From contig NC_057788.1 of the NCBI RefSeq assembly GCF_014905175.1, forward strand, positions 21,856,154-21,920,153: a stretch of 64,000 nt of DNA, given 5' to 3'. The notes beneath the pieces are model-generated. The model made no database searches and was not told the origin of the DNA. It was given only the letters and a program-made list of their open reading frames with translations. Below are positions 11,200 through 20,954 of this stretch, in pieces. Each line of letters opens with the position of its first letter. Within the stretch, counting starts at the first letter, position 1. The translations under genes were made by a program, and so were the position numbers. The stretch is from Aphidius gifuensis (Eukaryota > Arthropoda > Insecta > Hymenoptera > Braconidae).

Positions 11200-11820
11200 A
11201 TTCTTGATCTAGAGGAACTTACCTTATGACAGCTAACAGCAAAATCCTCAAAAAAAAAACAGCAAAGCCATGTAGAAATTATCGCAGTATAGGTCCCAGT
11301 AATCCAATCCAATTCACGGTGTAATTCTCTCAGCAGTGCCATGTAGAAGTTGTTGAGGTCCCAGTAATCCAATCCAATCCGGTGAAGTTCCCTCAGCAAA
11401 GCCATGTAGATGATGATCCAAGTAGATGATTCACAGCAGCAGCAACCTTGAAAATCCTGATGATCCTGAAAAATATGAAATTATAAAAATATTAAAATCT
11501 TGAATATATTTCAAATGTCTGAGAAAATTCGGTCGAAGTTCCAGTAGTTCTAGTCGAAGTCCCAGTAGTCCAGTCCAGTCCGGTGATATTATCTCAGCAG
11601 AGCCATGTAGATGTCTAGATGATGATCCTGAAAAACATAAAATTTTAAATATATATTAATTGTCTACAAATATTAAAATCTTTGAAGAGCAGCAATAACA
11701 CGACAAAGTGGTCTCGGGAATCCTCCATCAGCATGCGACAACGATGAGCCTATAGAAGAATGCACTCGTGATCCTCTCGTGGTCCTCCAAAGGTCTTGAA
11801 AATCCTGTAAAATATAAAAC
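11200..11820 (-). repeat. Exon-like module array B, minus strand (segment 1)
   Basis: Modules related to array A, with a recurring minus-strand peptide pattern YMALLRELHR, LDYW and CCCCESSTW. The frame at 11405-11181 is open over 74 codons and repeats MALLRELHR twice. Another module, at 11815-11690, opens after a TTTACAG acceptor-like site as DFQDLWRTTRGSRVHSSIGS. Matching modules lie at 19140-19990. No known domain is recognised. The modules may be exons of a repetitive gene or non-coding RNA, or a satellite that merely mimics splice sites. Confidence 0.5.
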
Positions 11821-11974
11821 CCTGAAATATCTTAAAAACACATACATGTATTATAAATTATTAATTTTTTTTCACACTTATACACGCGATATAACAATAT
11901 GAGTACCCATTCGCTAAACCGCAATTATAATTAGTATACTAATTTACGCATTTACTTATTTCTACCCCCCTACG

Positions 11975-12051
11975 ATCACTCGAGTGATTAACAGACTTCT
12001 TAGCATGACCCGGGATGCACCACGTGGAGGTCTTGTCTGTTCCAGCATCCC
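11975..12051. ncRNA. GC-rich element with interleaved inverted repeats (segment 1)
   Basis: The element opens with a perfect 14-bp palindrome ATCACTCGAGTGAT (11975-11988). It then has two pairs of complementary 7-mers in alternating order: AACAGAC (11990-11996) with GTCTGTT (12035-12041), and GGGATGC (12012-12018) with GCATCCC (12045-12051). That order is the topology of an H-type pseudoknot if transcribed. CCACGTGG lies inside. Calling it an RNA is inference. It could equally be a set of protein-binding sites. Confidence 0.3.
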
Positions 12052-12329
12052 TTTTACAAATTTTATTTCAAAAAGTCGAAATAATTTTAATAATTTATAA
12101 AGACAAATATTTTTTTGCTTTGATGTTATTTAAATTATTTAATGTAAAAGCTAAAAAAAAAATATAGTCTTTAAATTATTAAAATTATTTTAATTCTTTG
12201 AAAAAATACCTTAAAAATACTTACAATTTTTGTTATATTAAAAAACCACGAGGCTGCCTGTACAGTAGTTTTAATTACTCTCAACTAAACCTTTAAAATA
12301 ATTTTAAAACTACCGAAAAATTTTAACTG

Positions 12330-12610
12330 AATAACCACGAGGCTGCACGTGCAGTCTATACGCTTTAAATACGTTATACTAAACTTATACATTATTTTAC
12401 AGACCCGACCAATTTCAAGTGCTGTTCACTCCGCAAGAGCTCAAGATGAACTGGCCGGAAGGTTTTGCGGACTGAGGGGACTGGAAAAATTAAAGGGTGC
12501 TGTCGTCAGCCAGTCATGTGACTGCCAAAACTCGCTTTTCCAGATGACGACTCATGATGACTCACGACGACTCAAAACCTCACGATGTCTGGAACATATG
12601 TATTACAGGT
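12330..12610. other. Moderately GC-rich duplicated piece bordered by a splice-like site
   Basis: Preceded by CCACGAGGCTGC repeats near 12246 and 12333, this piece follows TTATTTTACAG|ACCCGACC, an acceptor-like site on the plus strand. The complement TCGGGTCT|GTAAAA reads as a donor on the minus strand. A plus-strand frame of 127 codons (12349-12732) covers it, but the counterpart at 20460-20650 is frame-shifted. Protein coding is therefore not supported. It may be the first exon of a minus-strand transcript running into the module arrays. Confidence 0.3.
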
Positions 12611-12875
12611 ATACATACATATTTTTGATTCAATTGCAACTACATCACTATTTTCATTATAGTAACATTTATTACTCAATATATAATTTAATTTTTTTTT
12701 CGGGGCTGTTATTCAAGATATTATTAATTTAGAATTATGAAAAGTACTTAGTTTATTGTACAAAAATTTTATATCACGCGAAGCATTATTTCAAATTTAA
12801 TTTCCAAAAATTATTTTACTTGTCAATAATTTTCTACTTACCGACTAACGAATAGTCGATAAATTTTCAGCTAGA

Positions 12876-14645
12876 TGCTAAAATGTCTATTGTGTTATTA
12901 AAATTCATAAAAACACAATTATTAAAAATAACTTATTATAAGACAAAAAAAAATGACTAAATTGGTTTGTCATTGGAGCCAAAATCATTTTGGAGTAATG
13001 TGAGTCAATTTTTTTATCTTTAAAAATTGAAATATAGTCTCACACTTATCCCCATAACAATTTAATAATTGATTGTTACAGTTGCATCAAACATATTCAT
13101 GGGAAAAGCATTAGTCTTGCTAATATGGAAATAAAATATACAAAAGCTTCAATGATGAAGAAAAGAAAGCTACGGCATTATTTAAAACACTTGCAACAAC
13201 TGAGACTCCTTGTATGTTGAAATACAAAGTTGATAATGATTTTCATGATCAGTATATGATAAGGTACGTCGATTTTAGTTTGTGTTACCAAGTAGTTCAA
13301 AAATTTATTATAAATCATTTGTTAATTTAATAATCATGAAGTACTGATACACTTGAACCAGCAACAAAGTAACAAAAAAATCGCTTTATTAATGATAAAT
13401 CTCTGATAATGAAAAATCATTACTTAATTATTTTTGTTGCTAATAATTGCTCCAATTTGAAACATACTTGTACCATAATATTAATTCAATATTTTTATTG
13501 TTTACAGATATGTAACAAGAAGTATGGCTAAAATATTTGATGTGCTAATGCAATTAAACAACCAACAATCTCAAAAATGGGTCTAAACAAATGATTGAAT
13601 TAGTTTGTCATTGGAGTCAAGATCATTTTTAAGTCTAGTGAGTTATTTTATTCCATTTTTTATAAAACAAAGTATTTACCATATAATCATTTAATAATTT
13701 ATTGTTGCAGTTGCATCATCAAATTCATCCATTGGAAAAGCATTAGTCTTGCTAATGTATTTGAAATAAAATATAGCTATGACAAGCTTCAATTATGCAG
13801 ATAGTAAAAAGAGAGATACTGCACTATTTAAAACAATTGAGGCTGTTTTTGTGCTGAAATATAACATGCAAAATACCAAGTGAATGATGTTAATGTTAAA
13901 AGTGTTATATAGCACGTTGACTTTAGTTCATCTTACCAAGTGTTTTAAAAGTTGAGTGAATTGTTTATAAACTATTTGATAATTAGACGATCATGAAAGA
14001 CTCGTACACTTGAACCACCAACAAAATGCATCAAGACCATCCACATGACTATGACAAAATAGAAGACTATGACATGGTGCTGGTGGTATTGATTTTATGC
14101 TCTTTTAAATGTACCACTTACTGTTCTTATTGGTGAACATTTACTTGGTTTCGTCGAGCTTTATCAGTGTTTATTAAAATTTCCTTTGATCAGCCGCTGT
14201 TGTTGCTCACAATTGAACCACCTGTTGTTTTTTAGAGTTTCAAGAAAGTTGTGCCTCTACTAGAAAGAATGCTAAAAATATTATAAACAGCTGGCTTGAA
14301 ATCTTCTTTTCAAAGTGATAAATCGTTTTCAAATAATAACAGTAAACTATTTTAAAAATATAATAATATTAAAAAAAGAATTATCAAACCAACAAAAATA
14401 AATTATTTAAACAATTGAACATAAAAAAAGAAAACTAAATTAATTTATAAACTGTGATGTAAAAGTGGTGATAGTAGTTGTGTGTAGTGTTTGCGTTGTG
14501 TGTGATCATTGAAGCTGTACTGCTGAATAGATAAAATCATCATATGAACCACTACATGACGTTGCTGATCAGAGCAAATCATCATGAACAACATGGTGTT
14601 GGAGCATTTTGATGACCAGCGTGGGTACATGAACATCCCCTAAAA
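12876..14645 (+). pseudogene. Exon-like remnants of the unrecognised gene (segment 2)
   Basis: Counterpart of 4948-6900. The acceptor-like sites before TTGCATC (13080, 13710) and the donor-like AAG|GTACGTCG (13264) are kept. The terminal block ends AAAAAG|GTAGG at 14648. It has lost about 160 bp relative to segment 1 near 14050. Frames are interrupted. The 19-codon frame at 14584-14643 is identical in protein to that of segment 1. Confidence 0.35.
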
Positions 14646-15318
14646 AGGTAGGATTTTATTTAATTAATAATTGTATTGATATAATTGCATTTATGATCTC
14701 GTTTAAAATACCATCATACTGTTTTTATTTTTACTCTGATCTATTTATTATGTGATGATTCAATTGAAAGAAAAAAATTTATGCTTAGCTCCAGGCAAAG
14801 ATTTTGCTAAAAGAAATCCTCCCATTATATTATTTTCTTTTATTTTACATGCAGCTTTGAGCACAACTAATTAATTAATATATCAAACAATTCACCTCAT
14901 TGATAGGCTTTAAAATTCGAAATTCATTTTCTCGGTTTGTAAGTTATACATATTATATTAAATTAGATACAACAATAATTAATAAAAGAAAAAAAAAGTA
15001 ATGGATGCATGCGACTGAAAATCAAATGAATTATGTTTGATGATAAATATTCTATTAAAAAGATGGAAATTTAATATATTAAATGACAATTGCTAAAATA
15101 ATTTTAAATGAAGTAATAATAATTATTTAATGATTAAATAGTTATTTTTATTATTGAAGCTACTCGATTGTGATTTGTTAAACACAAATATAAATTCATC
15201 AATGATCTATTACTTCAAAGTAATGACTGCTGTTTGATTTATTCACTGCTGTCTTTGAAAAAATTGTTTTATTAATTAAATTCAAACCGTCATATAATAT
15301 CTAAATAAATGTTAAAAT

Positions 15319-16352
15319 TTACCAACAAGTATACCGTTTAGATTCATCATAAATGCTCCAACGTTTGATAGTTTTATATCCTGGTATAATTGCAAAATAA
15401 AAACATGGTGATTGTACAAGTCTTGCTGATAAACATTTGGCAAACATTTTTAGATCTTTTTCAATATTTTAAATACTTGACACATGCTATCTAATCGTTG
15501 CACCTGTAGTCTACCTTGTACAATATCCAATGGACTTGTTATATCATTTGTTTTAAAATCAGCAAATATACCAGCCATGGCTTGTATAAATAAATGTGAT
15601 ACCTACCTAGCTATAACACATTAATAGTTAATTATTAAAATATAAAATAGCTAGCTATAATTTACCTTGATAAAATGTATTCTCACCAAATTACATCATT
15701 AAGAACATAAGCATCAACATGTCCTCGTTAAAATCCTTTTACGTTGATAAATCAATCTTACAGCTACGCTTACTGATAAATAGGCACGTGATAAATTCGT
15801 TCCAACTAGAGTCATTCCCATCTGTTGATGGACAAAAGACATTACATTATTAATAATAATTCTTCATTTATTTTCTAATTTATATTTATCCACAATAATA
15901 ACTTTATCAAAAAATAATTTACCATAATTTGTTTGTGAAACTGTTCTGATGTAAATAGATATTGACTCAGTATATGTCTTACACTCTTGTACATTGATAT
16001 GTACATCAAGAACACTCGATAAAATTTGTCCAACTGTTTATCCATAATCCTCGATAAAAACCAAAATAATTTTCCTTTTAATACATTCTTCTGAAAGCAT
16101 TTATTATACGTGTTAAAAATAATTCATTTCAAATTGATAATATAATTATATTATTTAGTAATCATACTTGCCCTTGTATATGTGATTTTTTTTTCGCTGT
16201 ATCTGAAATTTGTTGTTTTGATGACAGTCAGTGGATACGAACAATAACGAAAGGAAATAAATGACAGCATACTGAAGTCTGATATATATAGCACATTTCC
16301 CTTGATCAACATTGGCATTACAACCCATCAATTTTCGACACTTTAACATCAT
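15319..16352 (-). pseudogene. Decayed mitochondrial carrier, SLC25A44-like (segment 2)
   Basis: Second copy of the carrier relic. It keeps the natural C-terminus: after LSARLVQSPCFYFAI and YKTIKRWSIYDESKRYTCW the frame stops with TAA at 15319-15321. PLDIVQ, RLQVQR and the N-terminal KFQIQRKKNHIYKGK (near 16160-16200) are visible. The open frame 16352-16155 covers only the degraded N-terminus. A frame shift separates the island ending KILKK from KDLKMFAK. Because the end is intact here, the roughly 370 bp missing in segment 1 is best read as a deletion there. Confidence 0.8.
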
Positions 16353-16844
16353 GCTAAAATTAGAAAAAAAATTATTAAATTAATAACAAATATTTTAAGA
16401 CCTCGTTAATCTTCTTTTGAAATGAAAAAAAAAAGAACAAAAAATTAGAAAATCAATCTCACATGCAGGGCAAAATCGTGTGAGTTTATAAATTTTTTTT
16501 TTTGCTGGAAAAATATTTACTTTACGTTCTCATGCCTTTCATAATTATCTATAATTACAAAAAACTATTATAATAATATATAGAACAATAATAATGACAT
16601 AAATAAATGATTTAAAATAAATTTGTTTTTTCAAAAAGATAAATAATATTATTATAGCGTCAATGCAAAGTTAAATTTAAGAGTGTTTGGTAATTAAACA
16701 GGTATTCAATGAGCTGTAATAAAACTACTAGTGCACGGTTATTATTACTCACTATAACGCATCCTATAGAAATAAAAAAAAAAAATAACAGTTAAATTAA
16801 AAAACACATGATAAATAAATAATTATTAATTGTAAATTGAGCGT

Positions 16845-17139
16845 GTCTTTTCCCAGCCACCCAAGAGGTAAGACACATTGGCTCGTTTTTTTTAAAGTGG
16901 TATCTCCGGTAGACCTAATCCACTAAAATTACGCGATTCGCCCGTATTCTAGCTGCAGCTAGAAATATTTCGATTCGATTTTTAATTTCCGATATTGCGC
17001 TCAAAGCAGCAAGTATTTATCCGTCGCGACGCATAAAAAAAAAAAGAAAAATATACCTGTAGCTATGAGCGCTCATAGTTGCAGGTATATTTTTAATAAT
17101 TTATTTAAAATTTATCATTAGCTATGAGCGCTCATAGCT
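16845..17139. repeat. Conserved block and palindrome pair (segment 2)
   Basis: Copy of 8690-8966. The first palindrome is 17051-17090, the second, perfect 20-bp one 17120-17139. Palindrome sequences are unchanged between segments, while nearby DNA has small insertions (for example extra TTCTAGCTGCAGCTAGAA near 16947, itself a palindrome). Confidence 0.75.
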
Positions 17140-17329
17140 GCAGATATATTTTAAATAAATTATAAAAAAAATAAAACAGTATAAAAAGGCATAAATTTTA
17201 AATATTCACTCACTGTAATAGGACATTTCTAAACCTCATTCACTATGTCACTATTACTATTTCACTTCACTATCACTATCACTTCACTATCACTTCACTA
17301 TATCACTTTTACACTGCACAATCACTATA

Positions 17330-18660
17330 AACACTTAATTCTATCTCGAGTCTTGATAATCCCACGAAGAAGTTGCATCCCGGGTATCCATCAGCGTCGC
17401 GACGTCGGTAATCCTAATTGAGTGTGCTCGTAATAAAAGAACCTGAAAAATAAAAATAAATATTAAAATCTTGAAATTATTAAAAATTAAATATTAAACG
17501 TTAAAAAAAAAAATTTAACTATACCTAAAAATAATAAAACTCCAAGTCTCGAAAATCACCAGTCCCTCGAAGAAGTTGCGTCCTGCTGCTTGTCATCTGT
17601 AGAAGTCCTCTACGATCCTGAAAATTAAAAATAATATTAAAACAATCACTATAAACCCTTAATTATATCTCGAGTCTTGATAATCCCACGAAGAAGTTGC
17701 GTCTAGGTCATCCATCAGCATCGCGTCGCCGGTAATCCTAATTGAGTGAACTTGTAAACGAAAATCCTGAAAATTAATAATTGATATTAAAATCATAAAA
17801 ATATTAAATGTTAATTAATAAATATATAAATAATTACCTAAAAATAATAAAATGAAGTCTTTAAAAGCTGCTATCACACGAAGGAGTTGCGTCCTGCTGG
17901 TAGTCATCTGTAGAAATTCTTGTAGATCCTGAAATTTAAAAATTAATATTACAACCTTGAAATTATTAAAAATTAGATATTGAATATTAAATGTTAGAAA
18001 AAAATATATAACTACCTAAAAATAGCCCCAAGTCTCGAAAATCACCAATCTCACGAAGAAGTTGCGTCTTGCTGGTGATCATCTGTAGAAATTCTCGTAG
18101 ATCCTGAAAATTAAAAATTAATATTACAATCTTGAAATTATTAAAGATTAAATATTAAACGTCAAAAAAATATATATCACTACCTAAAAATAAGAAAGCC
18201 CCCAGTCTCGAAATCACCAGTCCCACGAAGAAGTTGCGTCCTCAGTCATCTGTAGAAGTCCTCGACGATCCTGAAAATTAAAAATTAATATTACAATCCT
18301 AAAACTATTAAATATCAAATATTAAAGGTCAAAAAAATAAATATTACTACCTAAAAATAATAAAACCCCAAGCTTCAAAAATCAACAATCCCACGAATAA
18401 ATTGCGTCCTGCTGTTAGTCATCTATAGAAATTCATGTAGATCCTGAAACAAAGAAATACGTACAAATATTAAAATCTTATATATATTTAAATATTGCAA
18501 ATACTAAAAATCCTTGAGTTGTGAACAGCAGCAATTCCACGTAGAAGTTGTCCAGGTATCCTTTCATTTATTCCTTTCATCAGCATAGCTACGTCGGTTA
18601 TCCTCAATGAGTCCACTTGTATCCGGAATATGGTCCTCCTAACGGTCTTGAAAATCCTGA
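17330..18660 (-). repeat. Exon-like module array A (segment 2)
   Basis: Counterpart of 9170-10770 with fewer modules and a different order, so the array has changed by unequal exchange since duplication. Minus-strand acceptor-like TTTTCAG|GATC sites remain at most module starts, for example opposite 17618, 18098 and 18269. Confidence 0.65.
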
Positions 18661-19090
18661 AATACCCAAACTTTCGCTAATATTAATATCACGAAAATTA
18701 ATTAATTTTCCTTGGAAAAGTGCGTTTAATATCAATTTAAAAAAAACCTTACATACTAACATACATCGCCAATAAAAAAGGGTAATAATTTATCTATTAT
18801 AAATTATTACGATAGATAATAATATACATCCTAATCACCCCCGTCTATTCTGTTTGAGGAAGACAGGGTTAATCCATTTTGACTTTTACACTACTGCCAT
18901 TAAATTTGACATAAAAAAAATTAATATTATTATTGGAAATTAAGTCAAAATGAATCTAAACAACAAATAAAAAATAAAATAATAGTTTGGAACGACGAGA
19001 AGCTACAAAAAAATATATCAATAATTTTTTTTTGTAACTTCAAGGATATTAAAGCACTTTTCCGGGATGGGTTAATATAATATTACAACT
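18661..19090. other. Conserved spacer between arrays (segment 2)
   Basis: Nearly identical to 10771-11170. No gene seen. Confidence 0.5.
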
Positions 19091-19109
19091 AGTCAGTCTT
19101 GATCTAGAG

Positions 19110-19990
19110 GAACTTACCATATGACAGCCAACAGCAAAACCCTCAAAAAAACAGCAAAGTCATGTAGAAATTGTCGACGTATAAGCTCCAGTAATCCAAT
19201 TCAGTCCGGTGAAATTTTCTCAGCAAAGCCATGTAGAAGTTGTCGAAGTATATGTCCCAGTAATCCAATCTCAGCAAAGCCATGTAGATGATGATCCAAG
19301 TAGATGATTCACAGCAACAGCAGCCTTGAAAATCCTGATGATTCTGTAAAATATAAAATTGCAAAAATATTATAGTTTTAAATATTTCCAAATGCCTGAA
19401 AATATTACAATCTCGTTAAAGTACAGACCCCAGTATTCCAATCCAATATCCAGTGAAGTTCCCTCAGCAAAGTCATGTTGTCGAAGTATAGGCCCCAGTA
19501 ATCCAATCTAATCCGGTGAAGTTCTCTCAGCAAAGCCATGTAGATGATGATCCAAGTAGATGATTCACAGCAGCAGCAGCCTCGAAAATCCTGATGAACC
19601 TGAAAAATATAATACAAATTGCAAAAATATTAACATTTTAAATATATTATATGCCTGAAATATTAAAATCCATGAGTCTGTAATCCTTGGGCAGCAATCA
19701 CACGAAGAAGTTGTCTCGGGAGTCCTTCATCAGCATAGCGACGACGATGATCTTGTTGTATACGAAATATAATCCTCCAAAGGCCTTGAAAATCCTGGAA
19801 ATTAATTATTAATATTAAAATCGTGAAAATATTAAATAGTAAATGGTAAAAATAAATATATCATCAATACCTAAAAATAATAAAATCATCGAGTCTTGAA
19901 AATTTCAATTAGCAGCAATTACACGAACAAGTTGCGTCCCAGGGAAGTCTTCTAGAAGGTCCTGAAAATTCTGAAACATAAAAAATCCTA
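19110..19990 (-). repeat. Exon-like module array B (segment 2)
   Basis: Larger than its segment 1 counterpart. The minus-strand frames 19391-19143 and 19617-19405 repeat the patterns QDFQGCCCCESSTWIIIYMALL, split here by stops, and RLDYWGLYFDN. The motif GCCATGTAG (plus strand) marks each module. Some modules stay open in one frame, others do not. Confidence 0.5.
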
Positions 19991-20140
19991 AAACACACAA
20001 AACCCTGAAATATCTTGAAAATAAATACATATATAAATTATTAATTTTTTGTTACGGTTATACACTTAAATCGCGATGAGTACTCATTCGGAATATAACT
20101 ATTACTAATTCACGCCTTAACTTATTTCTACCCCGCTATG

Positions 20141-20217
20141 ATCACTCGAGTGATTAACAGACTTCTTAGCATGACCCGGGATGCACCACGTGGAGGTCTT
20201 GTCTGTTCCAGCATCCC
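20141..20217. ncRNA. Element with interleaved inverted repeats (segment 2)
   Basis: Same arrangement as 11975-12051 with no change in any paired 7-mer: AACAGAC 20156-20162 with GTCTGTT 20201-20207, and GGGATGC 20178-20184 with GCATCCC 20211-20217. The flanks differ clearly between the copies, which makes this a conspicuous conserved island. Confidence 0.3.
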
Positions 20218-20954
20218 TTTTACAAATATAATTTTAAAGAGTTGAAATAATTTTAATAATTCAAAGACAAATATTTAATAATGTAAAAACAAAAAAATAT
20301 TCTTAAAATATTCTTTGAATTATTAAAATTATTTCAACTCATTGAAAAAATAACTTTAAAAAATTCTTAACCCTTTTTTATATTAAAAACCACGAGGCTG
20401 CACGTGCAGCATATACGCTTTGAATACCGAATAACCAAACTTCTAAATTATTTTACAGAACCGACTGATTTCAAGTGCTGTTCACTCCGTAAGAGCCCAA
20501 GATGAACTGACCGGAAAGTTTTGCGGACTGATGGGACTGACAAAATAAAAAAATCATGCGCTGTCGTCTCTCCGTCATGTGACTGCCAAAACTGGTCAAA
20601 ACTCGTTTTTCCAGATGACGATGACTCAGAAGCTCAGGATGGCTGGAATATATGTATTGGAGCCTGGAGGTATTTTATATTTTATTCAATTACATTTATA
20701 TTTTATTCAATTACAACTACATCACAAATAATTATTTTAATCATAGCAACATTTATTACTCAATATATATAATTTAATTTTTTTTGGGGCTTTTATTCAA
20801 GATATTTGTTTAATTTAGAATCACGCAAAGTACTTAGTTTATTGTACAAAAATTTTATATCACGCGAAGCATTATTTCAAATTTTATTTCCAAAAAATAT
20901 TTTACTTGTCAATAAATTTCTACTTACCGACCAAAAAATAGTCGATAATTTTTC

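Larger units (their letters stand above)
4095..12875. repeat. Tandem segment 1 of a large local duplication
   Basis: First of three head-to-tail segments. From about 4950 to 12600 it matches 12876-20650 closely, with offsets near 7.9-8.2 kb. Order inside: promoter-like motif, plus-strand exon-like remnants (4304-6900), minus-strand carrier relic (7190-8190), palindromes (8878-8966), module arrays (9170-11820), interleaved inverted-repeat element (11975-12051), and a moderately GC-rich piece (12400-12600). Relative to segment 2 it lacks about 370 bp after 7200 and has about 160 bp extra near 6130-6290, so the copies have diverged by indels as well as substitutions. Confidence 0.85.
12876..20954. 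repeat. Tandem segment 2 of the large local duplication
   Basis: Starts at a sharp junction at 12870: sequence equivalent to 20950 (TTTTCAGCTAGATG) runs straight into sequence equivalent to about 4948 in segment 1. The promoter-like motif and first exon-like block are thereby lost. The rest follows the same order as segment 1: remnants 12876-14645, carrier relic 15319-16352, palindromes 17051-17139, array A 17330-18660, array B 19110-19990, inverted-repeat element 20141-20217, GC-rich piece 20400-20650. Confidence 0.85.

Noticed and set aside
12349..12732. 127-codon plus-strand open frame in the GC-rich piece of segment 1
   Set aside because: The counterpart in segment 2 (20460-20650) is frame-shifted and the frame has no family resemblance, so it is more likely a chance opening in a GC-richer tract.
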